From Odontesthes bonariensis (Eukaryota > Chordata > Actinopteri > Atheriniformes > Atherinopsidae): 64,000 nt of DNA. A model generated the notes under the pieces. It was given only the letters and a program-made list of their open reading frames with translations, was not told the DNA's origin and did not search any database. Positions 12,140 to 24,988 of the stretch are shown here, piece by piece (the stretch's first letter is position 1; each line of letters begins with the position of its first letter). The stretch is from NCBI RefSeq assembly GCF_027942865.1, contig NC_134515.1, forward strand, positions 2,010,839 to 2,074,838, written 5' to 3'. Position numbers and translations under genes: made by a program.

Positions 12140-12211
12140 TCCCATATGGTCTAGTGGCTAGGATTCCTGGTTTTCACCCAGGCGGCCCGGGTTCAACTCC
12201 CGGTATGGGAA
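12140..12211 (+). tRNA. tRNA-Glu-TTC: tRNA-Glu (TTC), array copy 19
   Basis: Only C16T. Confidence 0.91.
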
Positions 12212-12784
12212 TAGTTATTTGACTAAATGGTTGGTTGGAAGAAATGAAAGCTGTGTGCTCCATGTCCTCAGAATGCAGACTGTCCTCAGCGACCAGTCCA
12301 ACAGCCAATCTCTGTGATGGTATGGGGTTTCATCAGTGCTCTTGGCAAAGTGATGGAAGCATTGTTTTCCTATAGTTCCTCTAGATGGCATATCTTTGGC
12401 TTCTAGTACTACAGTGAGGAAAGTTGGAGTTATTTTTTAAGAGGATCTGTCCTTTGACTCACATATAAAACAGGTTTCTAGGACTGCCTTCTTTCACCTT
12501 CGTAATATTGCCAAAATTGGGAACATCCTGTCTCAGACTGATGCAGAAAAACTGCTCCATACATTTGTGACTTCAAGATTGGACTGGGCGGGGGATTGGA
12601 TTGAGAAGTTTCAGTACAATCTGTTGGTTTCCTGAGCTAAGCTACTTATTTCTACGTTGCCTTTATATGAATTGGACGAATTTGCAATCAAACATTTTGT
12701 CTCATCAGCTTAATTTCATTTGTTCTTACGGTTCAATTTTTGAATTTCAGGCTGCAACATATTCTAGAAAACAACAGATTTCTG

Positions 12785-12856
12785 TCCCATATGGTCTAGC
12801 AGCTAGGATTCCTGGTTTTCACCCAGGCGGCCTGGGTTCAACTCCCGGTATGGGAA
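12785..12856 (+). tRNA. tRNA-Glu-TTC: tRNA-Glu (TTC), array copy 20
   Basis: G17A removes an invariant D-loop guanine; C49T gives a G-U pair. Confidence 0.68.
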
Positions 12857-13420
12857 TAGTTATTTGACTAAATGGTTGGTTGGAAGCTGTGTGCTCCATG
12901 TCCTCAGAATGCAGACTGTCCTCAGCGACCAGTCCAACAGCCAATCTCTGTGATGGTATGGGGTTTCATCAGTGCTCTCGGCAAAGTGATGGAAGCATTG
13001 TTTTCCTATAGTTACTCTAGATGGCATATCTTTGGCTTCTAGTACTACATTGAGGAAAGTTGGAGTTATTTTTTACCAGAATCTGTCCTTTGACTCACAT
13101 ATAAAACAGGTTTCTGGGACTGCCTTCTTTCACCTTCGTAATATTGCCAAAATTGGGAACATCCTATCTCAGACTGATGCAGAAAAACTGCTCCACACGT
13201 TTGTGTCTTCAAGATTGGACTGGGCCGGGGATTGGATTGAGAAGTTTCAGTTCAATCTGTTGGTTTCCTGAGCTAAGCTACTTATTTCTACGTTGCCTTT
13301 ATATGAATTGGACGAATTTGCAATCAAACATTTTGTCTCATCAGCTTAATTTCATTTGTTCTTACGGTTCAATTTTTGAATTTCAGGCTGCAACATATTC
13401 TAGAAAACACTAGATTGCTG

Positions 13421-13492
13421 TCCCATATGGTCTAGCGGCTAGGATTCCTGGTTTAAACCCAGGTGGCCCGGGTTCAACTCCCGGTATGGGAA
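13421..13492 (+). tRNA. tRNA-Glu backbone with TAA anticodon, array copy 21
   Basis: The anticodon loop has A at 35 and 36 (TTTAAAC in place of TTTTCAC), so the anticodon reads TAA, which would pair with the leucine codon UUA. C44T is the only other difference. All stems, box A and box B are intact. The rest of the body is tRNA-Glu and lacks the long variable arm of tRNA-Leu, so leucyl charging is unlikely. Glutamyl charging is also doubtful, since glutamyl-tRNA synthetases usually read the anticodon. The only anticodon change among the 79 copies. Confidence 0.8.
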
Positions 13493-14065
13493 TAGTTGTT
13501 TGACTAAATGGTTGGTTGGAAGAAATGGAAGCTGTGTGCTCCATGTCCTCAGAATGCAGACTGTCCTCAGCGACCAGTCCAACAGCCAATCTCTGTGATG
13601 GTATGGGGTTTCATCAGTGCTCTCGGCAAAGTGATGGAAGCATTGTTTTCCTTAAGTTACTCTAGATGGCATATCTTTGGCTTTTAGTACTACATTGAGG
13701 AAAGTTGGAGTTATTTTTGACCAGAATCTGTCCTTTGACTCACATATAAAACAGGTTTCTAGGACTGCCTTCTTTCACCTTTGTAATATTGCCAAAATTG
13801 GGAACATCCTGTCTCAGACTGATGCAGAAAAACTGCTCCATACATTTGTGACTTCAAGATTGGACTGGGCGGGGGATTGGATTGAGAAGTTTCAGTACAA
13901 TCTGTTGGTTTCCTGAGCTAAGCTACTTATTTCTACGTTGCCTTTATATAAATTGGACGAATTTGGTCTCATACATTTAGTCTCATCAGCTGAATTTCAT
14001 TTGTTCTTACGGTTCAATTTTTGAATTTCAGGCTGCAACATATTCTAGAAAACACTAGATTGCTG

Positions 14066-14137
14066 TCCCATATGGTCTAGCGGCTAGGATTCCTGGTTTT
14101 CACCCAGGCGGCCCGGGTTCAACTCCCGGTATGGGAA
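14066..14137 (+). tRNA. tRNA-Glu-TTC: tRNA-Glu (TTC), array copy 22
   Basis: Identical to copy 1. Confidence 0.92.
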
Positions 14138-14710
14138 TAGTTATTTGACTAAATGGTTGGTTGGAAGAAATGGAAGCTGTGAGCTCCATGTCCTCAGAAT
14201 GCAGACTGTCCTCAGTGACCAGTCCAACAGCCAATATCTGTGATGGTATGGGGTTTCATCAGTGCTCTCGGCAAAGTGATGGAAGCATTGTTTACCTTAA
14301 GTTACTCTAGATGGCATATCTTTGGCTTTTAGTACTACATTGAGGAAAGTTGGAGTTATTTTTGACCAGAATCTGTCCTTTGACTCACATATAAAACAGG
14401 TTTCTAGGACTGCCTTCTTTCACCTTTGTAATATTGCCAAAATTGGGAACATCCTGTCTCAGACTGATGCAGAAAAACTGCTCGATACATTTGTGACTTC
14501 AAGATTGGACTGGGCGGGGGATTGGATTGAGAAGTTTCAGTACAATCTGTTGGTTTCCTGAGCTAAGCTACTTATTTCTACGTTGCCTTTATATAAATTG
14601 GACGAATTTGCAATCAAACATTTAGTCTCATCAGCTTAATTTCATTTGTTCTTACGGTTCAATTTTTGAATTTCAGGCTGCAACATATTCTGGAAAACAC
14701 TAGATTTCTG

Positions 14711-14782
14711 TCCCATATGGTCTAGCGGCTAGGATTCCTGGTTTTCACCCAGGTGGCCTGGGTTCAACTCCCGGTATGGGAA
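14711..14782 (+). tRNA. tRNA-Glu-TTC: tRNA-Glu (TTC), array copy 23
   Basis: C44T and C49T; no stem pair is lost. Confidence 0.87.
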
Positions 14783-15349
14783 TAGTTATTTGACTAAATG
14801 GTTGGTTGGAAGAAATGGAAGCTGTGTGCTCCATTTCCTCAGAATGCAGACTGTCCTCAGCGACCAGTCCAACAGCCAATCTCTGTGATGGTATGGGGTT
14901 TCATCAGTGCTCTTGGCAAAGTGATGGAAGCATTGTTTTCCTATAGTTACTCTAGATGGCATATCTTTGGCTTCTAGTACTACATTGAGGAAAGTTGGAG
15001 TTATTTTTGACCAGGATCTGTCCTTTGACTAACATATAAAACAGGTTTCTGGGACTGCCTTCTTTCACCTTCGTAATATTGCCAAAATTGGGATTATCCT
15101 GTCTCAGACTGATGCAGAAAAACTGCTCCATACATTTGTTACTTCAAGATTGGACTGGGATTGGATTGAGAAGTTTCAGTTCAATCTGTTGGTTTCCTGA
15201 GCTAAGCTACTTATTTCTACGTTGCCTTTATATGAATTGGACGAATTTGCAATCAAACATTTTGTCTCATCAGCTTAATTTCATTTGTTCTTACGGTTCA
15301 ATTTTTGAATTTCAGGCTGCAACATATTCTAGAAAACACTAGATTGCCG

Positions 15350-15421
15350 TCCCATATGGTCTAGCGGCTAGGATTCCTGGTTTTCACCCAGGCGGCCCGG
15401 GTTCAACTCCCGGTATGGGAA
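15350..15421 (+). tRNA. tRNA-Glu-TTC: tRNA-Glu (TTC), array copy 24
   Basis: Identical to copy 1; its unit is 639 bp because of a 6-bp loss in the GGGCGGGGGATT tract. Confidence 0.92.
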
Positions 15422-15993
15422 TAGTTATTTGACTAAATGGTTGGTTGGAAGAAATGGAAGCTGTGTGCTCCATGTCCTCAGAATACAAACTGTCCTCAGT
15501 GACCAGTCCAACAGCCAATCTCTGTGATGGTATGGGGTTTCATCAGTGCTCTTGGCAAAGTGACGGAAGCGTTGTTTTCCTATAGTTACTCTAGATGGCA
15601 TATCTTTGGCTTCTAGTACTACATTGAGGAAAGTTGGAGTTATTTTTGACCAGAATCTGTCCTTTGACTCACATATAAAACAGGTTTCTGGGACTGCCTT
15701 CTTTCACCTTTGTAATAATTCCAAAATTGGGAACATCCTGTCTCAGACTGATGCAGAAAAACTGCTCCAACTTTCCTGACTTCAAGATTGGACTGGGCGG
15801 GGGATTGGATTGAGAAGTGTCAGTTCAATCTGTTGGTTTCCTGAGCTAAGCTACTTATTTCTACGTTGCCTTTATATGAATTGGACTAATTTGGTCTCAT
15901 ACATTTAGTCTCATCAGCTTAATTTTGTTTGTTCTTATGGTTCAATTTTTGAATTTCAGGCTGCAACATATTCTAGAAAACGCTAGATTGCTG

Positions 15994-16065
15994 TCCCATA
16001 TGGTCTAGCGGCAATGATTCCTGGTTTTCACCCAGGCGGCCCGGGTTCAACTCCCGGTATGGGAA
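15994..16065 (+). tRNA. tRNA-Glu-TTC: tRNA-Glu (TTC), array copy 25, D-stem variant
   Basis: T20A and G22T in the D arm. Confidence 0.72.
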
Positions 16066-16638
16066 TAGTTATTTGACTAAATGGTTGGTTGGAAGAAATG
16101 GAAGCTGTGTGCTCCATGTCCTCAGAATGCAGACTGTCCTCAGCGACCAGTCCAACAGCCAATCTCTGTGATGGTATGGGGTTTCATCAGTGCTCTTGGC
16201 AAAGTGATGGAAGCATTATTTTCCTATAGTTACTCTAGATGGCATATCTTTGGCTTCTAGTACTACATTGAGGAAAGTTGGAGTTATTTTTGACCAGAAT
16301 CTGTCCTTTGACTCACATATAAAACAGGTTTCTGGGACTGCATTTTTTCACCTTCGCAATAATTCCAAAATTGGGAACATCCTGTCTCAGACTGATGCAG
16401 AAAAACTGCTCCATACATTTGTGACTTCAAGATTGGACTGGGCGGGGGATTGGATTGAGAAGTTTCAGTTCAATCTGTTGGTTTCCTGAGCTAAGCTACT
16501 TATTTCTACGTTGCCTTTATATGAATTGGACGAATTTGGTCTCATACATTTAGTCTCATCAGCTTAATTTTGTTTGTTCTTACGGTTCAATTTTTGAATT
16601 TCAGGTTGCAACAAATTCTAGAAAACAACAGATTTCTG

Positions 16639-16710
16639 TCCCATATGGTCTAGCGGCTAGGACTCCTGGTTTTCACCCAGAGGACCCGGGTTCAACTCCT
16701 GGTATGGGAA
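16639..16710 (+). tRNA. tRNA-Glu-TTC: tRNA-Glu (TTC), array copy 26, several changes
   Basis: T25C, G43A, C44G, G46A and C62T. G43A breaks the first anticodon-stem pair; C62T gives G-U. Same haplotype as copy 31. Confidence 0.6.
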
Positions 16711-17283
16711 TAGTTATTTGACTAAATGGTTGTTTGGATGAAATGGAAGTTGTGAGCTCCATGTCCTCAGAATGCAGACTGTCCTCAGTGACCAGTCCAA
16801 CAGCCAATATCTGTGATGGTATGGGGTTTCATCAGTGCTCTCGGCAAAGTGATGGAAGCATTGTTTACCTTAAGTTACTCTAGATGGCATATCTTTGGCT
16901 TTTAGTACTACATTGAGGAAAGTTGGAGTTATTTTTGACCAGAATCTGTCCTTTGACTCACATATAAAACAGGTTTCTAGGACTGCCTTCTTTCACCTTT
17001 GTAATATTGCCAAAATTGGGAACATCCTGTCTCAGACTGATGCAGAAAAACTGCTCGATACATTTGTGACTTCAAGATTGGACTGGGCGGGGGATTGGAT
17101 TGAGAAGTTTCAGTACAATCTGTTGGTTTCCTGAGCTAAGCTACTTATTTCTACGTTGCCTTTATATAAATTGGACGAATTTGCAATCAAACATTTAGTC
17201 TCATCAGCTTAATTTCATTTGTTCTTACGGTTCAATTTTTGAATTTCAGGCTGCAACATATTCTGGAAAACACTAGATTTCTG

Positions 17284-17355
17284 TCCCATATGGTCTAGCG
17301 GCTAGGATTCCTGGTTTTCACCCAGGTGGCCTGGGTTCAACTCCCGGTATGGGAA
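17284..17355 (+). tRNA. tRNA-Glu-TTC: tRNA-Glu (TTC), array copy 27
   Basis: C44T and C49T; duplicate of copy 23, 2,573 bp away. Confidence 0.87.
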
Positions 17356-17922
17356 TAGTTATTTGACTAAATGGTTGGTTGGAAGAAATGGAAGCTGTGT
17401 GCTCCATTTCCTCAGAATGCAGACTGTCCTCAGCGACCAGTCCAACAGCCAATCTCTGTGATGGTATGGGGTTTCATCAGTGCTCTTGGCAAAGTGATGG
17501 AAGCATTGTTTTCCTATAGTTACTCTAGATGGCATATCTTTGGCTTCTAGTACTACATTGAGGAAAGTTGGAGTTATTTTTGACCAGGATCTGTCCTTTG
17601 ACTAACATATAAAACAGGTTTCTGGGACTGCCTTCTTTCACCTTCGTAATATTGCCAAAATTGGGATTATCCTGTCTCAGACTGATGCAGAAAAACTGCT
17701 CCATACATTTGTTACTTCAAGATTGGACTGGGATTGGATTGAGAAGTTTCAGTTCAATCTGTTGGTTTCCTGAGCTAAGCTACTTATTTCTACGTTGCCT
17801 TTATATGAATTGGACGAATTTGCAATCAAACATTTTGTCTCATCAGCTTAATTTCATTTGTTCTTACGGTTCAATTTTTGAATTTCAGGCTGCAACATAT
17901 TCTAGAAAACACTAGATTGCCG

Positions 17923-17994
17923 TCCCATATGGTCTAGCGGCTAGGATTCCTGGTTTTCACCCAGGCGGCCCGGGTTCAACTCCCGGTATGGGAA
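17923..17994 (+). tRNA. tRNA-Glu-TTC: tRNA-Glu (TTC), array copy 28
   Basis: Identical to copy 1; shares the 639-bp unit form with copy 24. Confidence 0.92.
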
Positions 17995-18566
17995 TAGTTA
18001 TTTGACTAAATGGTTGGTTGGAAGAAATGGAAGCTGTGTGCTCCATGTCCTCAGAATACAAACTGTCCTCAGTGACCAGTCCAACAGCCAATCTCTGTGA
18101 TGGTATGGGGTTTCATCAGTGCTCTTGGCAAAGTGACGGAAGCGTTGTTTTCCTATAGTTACTCTAGATGGCATATCTTTGGCTTCTAGTACTACATTGA
18201 GGAAAGTTGGAGTTATTTTTGACCAGAATCTGTCCTTTGACTCACATATAAAACAGGTTTCTGGGACTGCCTTCTTTCACCTTTGTAATAATTCCAAAAT
18301 TGGGAACATCCTGTCTCAGACTGATGCAGAAAAACTGCTCCAACTTTCCTGACTTCAAGATTGGACTGGGCGGGGGATTGGATTGAGAAGTGTCAGTTCA
18401 ATCTGTTGGTTTCCTGAGCTAAGCTACTTATTTCTACGTTGCCTTTATATGAATTGGACTAATTTGGTCTCATACATTTAGTCTCATCAGCTTAATTTTG
18501 TTTGTTCTTATGGTTCAATTTTTGAATTTCAGGCTGCAACATATTCTAGAAAACGCTAGATTGCTG

Positions 18567-18638
18567 TCCCATATGGTCTAGCGGCAATGATTCCTGGTTT
18601 TCACCCAGGCGGCCCGGGTTCAACTCCAGGTATGGGAA
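18567..18638 (+). tRNA. tRNA-Glu-TTC: tRNA-Glu (TTC), array copy 29, D-stem variant
   Basis: T20A and G22T as copy 25, plus C62A (T-stem mismatch). Confidence 0.62.
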
Positions 18639-19211
18639 TTGTTATTTGACTAAATGGTTGGTTGGAAGAAATGGAAGCTGTGTGCTCCATGTCCTCAGAA
18701 TGCAGACTGTCCTCAGTGACCAGTCCAACAGCCAATCTCTGTGATGGTATGGGGTTTCATCAGTGCTCTTGGCAAAGTGATGGAGGCATTGTTTTCCTAT
18801 AGTTACTCTAGATGGCATATCTTTGGCTTCTAGTACTACATTGAGGAAAGTTGGAGTTATTTTTGACCAGAATCTGTCCTTTGACTCACATATAAAACAG
18901 GTTTCTGGGACTGCCTTTTTTCACCTTCGCAATAATTCCAAAATTGGGAACATCCTGTCTCAGACTGATGCAGAAAAACTGCTCCATACATTTGTGACTT
19001 CAAGATTGGACTGGGCGGGGGATTGGATTGAGAAGTTTCAGTTCAATCTGTTGGTTTCCTGAGCTAAGCTACTTATTTCTACGTTGCCTTTATATGAATT
19101 GGACGAATTTGGTCTCATACATTTAGTCTCATCAGCTTAATTTTGTTTGTTCTTACGGTTCAATTTTTGAATTTCAGGTTGCAACAAATTCTAGAAAACA
19201 ACAGATTTCTG

Positions 19212-19283
19212 TCCCATATGGTCTAGCGACTAGGATTCCTGGTTTTCACCCAGGCGGCCCGGGTTCAACTCCCGGTATGGGAA
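19212..19283 (+). tRNA. tRNA-Glu-TTC: tRNA-Glu (TTC), array copy 30
   Basis: G18A, loss of an invariant D-loop guanine. Confidence 0.7.
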
Positions 19284-19856
19284 TAGTTATTTGACTAAAT
19301 GGTTGGTTGGAAGAAATGGAAGCTGTGTGCTCCATGTCCTCAGAATGCAGACTGTCCTCAGCGACCAGTCCAACAGCCAATCTCTGTGATGGTATGGGGT
19401 TTCATCAGTGCTCTTGGCAAAGTGATGGAAGCATTATTTTCCTATAGTTACTCTAGATGGCATATCTTTGGCTTCTAGTACTACATTGAGGAAAGTTGGA
19501 GTTATTTTTGACCAGAATCTGTCCTTTGACTCACATATAAAACAGGTTTCTGGGACTGCATTTTTTCACCTTCGCAATAATTCCAAAATTGGGAACATCC
19601 TGTCTCAGACTGATGCAGAAAAACTGCTCCATACATTTGTGACTTCAAGATTGGACTGGGCGGGGGATTGGATTGAGAAGTTTCAGTTCAATCTGTTGGT
19701 TTCCTGAGCTAAGCTACTTATTTCTACGTTGCCTTTATATGAATTGGACGAATTTGGTCTCATACATTTAGTCTCATCAGCTTAATTTTGTTTGTTCTTA
19801 CGGTTCAATTTTTGAATTTCAGGTTGCAACAAATTCTAGAAAACAACAGATTTCTG

Positions 19857-19928
19857 TCCCATATGGTCTAGCGGCTAGGACTCCTGGTTTTCACCCAGAG
19901 GACCCGGGTTCAACTCCTGGTATGGGAA
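19857..19928 (+). tRNA. tRNA-Glu-TTC: tRNA-Glu (TTC), array copy 31, several changes
   Basis: T25C, G43A, C44G, G46A and C62T, exactly as copy 26. Confidence 0.6.
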
Positions 19929-20501
19929 TAGTTATTTGACTAAATGGTTGTTTGGATGAAATGGAAGTTGTGGGCTCCATGTCTTCAGAATGCAGACTGT
20001 CCTCAGTGACCAGTCCAACAGCCAATCTCTGTGATGGTATGGGGTTTCATCAGTTCTCTTGGCAAAGTGATGTAAGCGTTGTTTTCCTATAATTACTCTA
20101 GAAGGCATATCTTTGGCTTCTAGTACTACATTGAGGAAAGTTGGAGTTATTTTTGACCAGGATCTGTCCTTTGACTCACATATAAAACAGGTTTCTGGGA
20201 CTGCCTTCTTTCACCTTCGTAATATTGCCAAAATTGGGAACATCCTGTCTCAGAATGATGCAGAAAAACTGCTCCATACATTTGTGACTTCAAGATTGGA
20301 CTGGGCGGGGGATTGGATTGAGAAGTTTCAGTTCAATCTGTTGGTTTCCTGAGCTAAGCTACTTATTTCTACGTTGCCTTTATATGAATTGGACGAATTT
20401 GGTCTCATACATTTAGTCTCATCAGCTTAATTTTGTTTGTTCTTATGGTTAAATTCTTTAATTTAAGGCTGCAACATATTCTAGGAAACTCTAGATTGCT
20501 G

Positions 20502-20573
20502 TCCCATATGGTCTAGCGGCAACGATTCCTGGTTTTCACCCAGGTGGCCCGGGTTCAACTCCCGGTATGGGAA
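20502..20573 (+). tRNA. tRNA-Glu-TTC: tRNA-Glu (TTC), array copy 32, D-stem variant
   Basis: T20A, G22C and C44T, exactly as copy 8, 15,437 bp away. Confidence 0.72.
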
Positions 20574-21146
20574 TCGTTATTTGACTAAATGGTTGGTTGG
20601 AAGAAATGGAAGCTGTGTGCTCCATGTCCTCAGAATGCAGACTGTCCTCAGTGACCAGTCCAACAGCCAATCTCTGTGATGGTATGGGGTTTCATCAGTG
20701 CTCTTGGCAAAGTGATGGAAACATTGTTTTCCTATAGTTACTCTAGATGGCATATCTTTGGCTTCTAGTACTACATTGAGGAAAGTTGGAGTTATTTTTG
20801 ACCAGAATCTGTCCTTTGACTCACATATAAAACAGGTTTCTGGGACTGCCTTCTTTCACCTTCGTAATATTGCCAAAATTGGGAACATCCTGTCTCAGAC
20901 TGATGCAGAAAAACTGCTCCATACATTTGTGACTTCAAGATTGGACTGGGCGGGGGATTGGATTGAGAAGTTTCGGTGCAATCTGTTGGTTTCCTGAGCT
21001 AAGCTACTTATTTCTACGTTGCCTTTATATGAATTGGACGAATTTGCAATCATACATTTTGTCTCATCAGCTTAATTTCATTTGTTCTTACGGTTCAATT
21101 TTTGAATTTCAGGCTGCAATATATTCTAGAAAACAACAGATTTCTG

Positions 21147-21218
21147 TCCCATATGGTCTAGCGGCTAGGATTCCTGGTTTTCACCCATGTGGCCCGGGTT
21201 CAACTCCCGGTATGGGAA
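21147..21218 (+). tRNA. tRNA-Glu-TTC: tRNA-Glu (TTC), array copy 33, anticodon-stem mismatch
   Basis: G42T and C44T, exactly as copy 9. Confidence 0.68.
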
Positions 21219-21791
21219 TAGTTATTTGACTAAATGGTTGGTTGGAGGAAATGGAAGCTGTGTGCTCCATGTCCTCAGAATGCAGACTGTCCTCAGCGAC
21301 CAGTCCAACAGCCAATCTCTGTGATGGTATGGGGTTTCATCAGTGCTGTTGGCAAAGTGATGGAAGCATTGTTTTCCTATAGTTACTCTAGATGGCATAT
21401 CTTTGGCTTCTAGTACTACAGTGAGGAAAGTTGGAGTTATTTTTTACCAGAATCTGTCCTTTGACTCACATATAAAAAAGGTTTCTAGGACTGCCTTCTT
21501 TCACCTTCGTAATATTGCCAAAATTGGGAACATCCTGTCTCAGACTGATGCAGAAAAACTGCTCCATACATTTGTGACTTCAAGATTGGACTGGGCGGGG
21601 GATTGGATTGAGAAGTTTCAGGTCAATCTGTTGGTTTCCTGAGCTAAGCTACTTATTTCTACGTTGCCTTTATATGAATTGGACGAATTTGCAATCAAAC
21701 ATTTTGTCTCATCAGCTTAATTTCATTTGTTCTTACGGTTCAATTTTTGAATTTCAGGCTGCAACATATTCTAGAAAACACTCGATTGCTG

Positions 21792-21863
21792 TCCCATATG
21801 GTCTAGCGGCTAGGATTCCTGGTTTTCACCCAGGTGGCCCGGGTTCAACTCCCGGTATGGGAA
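21792..21863 (+). tRNA. tRNA-Glu-TTC: tRNA-Glu (TTC), array copy 34
   Basis: Only C44T, as copy 10. Confidence 0.9.
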
Positions 21864-22418
21864 TAGTTATTTGACTAAATGGTTGGTTGGAAGAAATGGA
21901 AGCTGTGTGCTCCATGTCCTCAGTGACCAGTCCAACAGCCAATCTCTGTGATGGTATGGGGTTTCATCAGTGCTCTTGGCAAAGTGATGGAAGCATTGTT
22001 TTCCTTTAGTTACTCTAGATGGCATATCTTTGGCTTCTAGTACTACAGTGAGGAAAGTTGGAGTTATTTTTGACCAGGATCTGTCCTTTGACTCACATAT
22101 AAAACAGGTTTCTAGGACTGCCTTCTTTCACCTTCGTAATATTGCCAAAATTGGGAACATCCTGTCTCAGACTGATGCAGAAAAACTGCTCCATACTTTT
22201 GTGACTTCAAGATTGGACTGGGCGGGGGATTGGATTGAGAAGTTTCAGTTCAATCTGTTGGTTTCCTGAGCTAAGCTACTTATTTCTACGTTGCCTTTAT
22301 ATGAATTGGACGAATATGCAATCAAACATTTTGTCTCATCAGCTTAATTTCGTTTGTTCTTACGGTTCAATTTTTGAATTTCAGGTTGCAACATATTCTA
22401 GAAAACAACGGATTTCTG

Positions 22419-22490
22419 TCCCATATGGTCTAGCGGCTAGGATTCCTGGTTTTCACCCAGGCGGCCTGGGTTCAACTCCCGGTATGGGAA
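22419..22490 (+). tRNA. tRNA-Glu-TTC: tRNA-Glu (TTC), array copy 35
   Basis: Only C49T. Confidence 0.88.
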
Positions 22491-23063
22491 TAGTTATTTG
22501 ACTAAATGGTTGGTTGGAAGAAATGGAAGCTGTGTGCTCCATGTCCTCAGAATGCAGACTGTCCTCAGCGACCAGCCCAACAGCCAATCTCTGTGATGGT
22601 ATGGGGTTTCATCAGTGCTCTTTGCAAAGTGATGGAAGCATTGTTTTCCTATAGTTACTCTAGATGGCATATCTTTGGCTTCTAGTACTACATTGAGGAA
22701 AGTTGGAGTTATTTTTGACCAGAATCTGTCCTTTGACTCACATATAAAACAGGTTTCTAGGACTGCCTTCTTTCACCTTCGTAATATTGCCAAAATTGGG
22801 AACATCCTGTCTCAGACTGATGCAGAAAAACTGCTCCATACATTTGTGACTTCAAGATTGGACTGGGCGGGGGATTGGATTGAGAAGTTTCAGTTCAATC
22901 TGTTGGTTTCCTGAGCTAAGCTACTTATTTCTACGTCGCCTTTATATGAATTGGACTAATTTGGTCTCATACATTTAGTCTCATCAGCTTAATTTCGTTT
23001 ATTCTCACGGTTCAATTTTTGAATTTCAGGCTGCAACATATTCTAGAAAACACTAGATTTCTG

Positions 23064-23134
23064 TCCCATATGGTCTAGCGGCTAGGATTCTGGTTTTCAC
23101 CCAGGAGACCTGGGTTCAACTCCCGGTATGGGAA
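23064..23134 (+). tRNA. tRNA-Glu-TTC: tRNA-Glu (TTC), array copy 36, 71-nt degenerate copy
   Basis: One of the two Cs at 27-28 is lost, which shifts the anticodon stem; C44A, G46A and C49T as well. Probably a pseudo-tRNA although both internal promoter boxes remain. Confidence 0.5.
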
Positions 23135-23707
23135 TAGTTACTTGACTAAATGGTTGGTTGGAAGAAATGGAAGCTGTGTGCTCCATGTCCTCACAATGCA
23201 AACTGTCCTCAGTGACCAGTCCAACAGCCAATCTCTGTGATGGTATGGGGTTTCATCAGTGCTCTTGGCAAAGTGATGGAAGCATTGTTTTCCTATAGTT
23301 ACTCTAGATGGCATATCTTTGGCTTCTAGTACTAGAGTGAGGAAAGTTGGAGTTATTTTTGACCAGAATCTGTCCTTCTACTCACATATAAAACAGGTTT
23401 CTGGGACTGCCTTCTTTCACCTTTGTAATATTGCCAAAATTGGGAACATCCTGTCTCAGACTGATGCAGAAAAACTGCTCCATACATTTGTGACTTCAAG
23501 ATTGGACTGGGCGGGGGATTGGATTGAGAAGTTTATGTTCAATCTGTTGGTTTCCTGAGCTAAGCTACTTATTTCTACGCTGCCTTTATGTGAATTGGAC
23601 TAATTTGGACTCATACATTTAGTCTCATCAGCTTAATTTCGTTTGTTGTTACGGTTCAAGTTTGGAATTTCAGGCTGCAACATATTCTAGAAAACACTAG
23701 ATTGCTG

Positions 23708-23779
23708 TCCCATATGGTCTAGTGGCTAGGATTCCTGGTTTTCACCCAGGCGGCCCGGGTTCAACTCCCGGTATGGGAA
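23708..23779 (+). tRNA. tRNA-Glu-TTC: tRNA-Glu (TTC), array copy 37
   Basis: Only C16T. Confidence 0.91.
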
Positions 23780-24352
23780 TAGTTATTTGACTAAATGGAT
23801 GGTTGGAAGAAATGGAAGCTGTATGCTCCATGTCCTCAGAATGCAGACTGTCCTCAGTGACCAGTCCAACAACCAATCTCTGTGATGGTATGGGGTTTCA
23901 TCAGTGCTCTTGGCAAAGTGATGGAAGCATTGTTTTCCTATAGTTACTCTAGATGGCATATCTTTGGCTTCTAGTACAACAGTGAGGAAAGTTGGAGTTA
24001 TTTTTGACCAGGATCTGTCCTTTGACTCACATATAAAACAGGTTTCTAGGACTGCCTTCTTTCACCTTCGTAATATTGCCAAAATTGGGAACATCCTGTC
24101 TCAGACTGATGCAGAAAAACTGCTCCATACATTTGTGACTTCAAGATTGGACTGGGCGGGGGATTGGATTGAGAAGTTTATGTTCAATCTGTTGGTTTCC
24201 TGAGCTAAGCTACTTATTTCTACGCTGCCTTTATGTGAATTGGACTAATTTGGACTCATACATTTAGTCTCATCAGCTTAATTTCGTTTGTTGTTACGGT
24301 TCAAGTTTGGAATTTCAGGCTGCAACATATTCTAGAAAACAACAGATTTCTG

Positions 24353-24424
24353 TCCCATATGGTCTAGCGGCTAGGATTCCTGGTTTTCACCCAGGCGGCC
24401 CGGGTTCAACTCCCGGTATGGGAA
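24353..24424 (+). tRNA. tRNA-Glu-TTC: tRNA-Glu (TTC), array copy 38
   Basis: Identical to copy 1; followed by the 9-bp loss. Confidence 0.92.
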
Positions 24425-24988
24425 TAGTTATTTGACTAAATGGTTGGTTGGAAGCTGTGTGCTCCATGTCCTCAGAATGCAGACTGTCCTCAGCGACCAG
24501 TTCTACAGCCAATCTCTGTGATGGTATGGGGTTTCATCAGTGCTCTCGGCAAAGTGATGTAAGCATTGTTTTCCTATAGTTACTCTAGAAGGCATATCTT
24601 TGGCTTCTAGTACTACATTGAGGAAAGTTGGAGTTATTTTTGACCAGAATCTGTCCTTTGACTCACATATAAAACAGGTTTCTGGGACTGCCTTCTTTCA
24701 CCTTCGTAATATTGCCAAAATTGGGAACATCCTGTCTCAGACTGATGCAGAAAAACTGCTCCATACATTTGTGACTTCAAGATTGGACTGGGCGGGGGAT
24801 TGGATTGAGAAGTTTCAGTACAATCTGTTGGTTTCCTGAGCTAAGCTACTTATTTCTACGTTGCCTTTATATGAATTGGACTAATTTGGTCTCATACATT
24901 TTGTCTCATCAGCTTAATTTCATTTGTTCTTACGGTTCAATTTTTGAATTTCAGGCTGCAACATATTCTAGAAAACACTAGATTGCTG

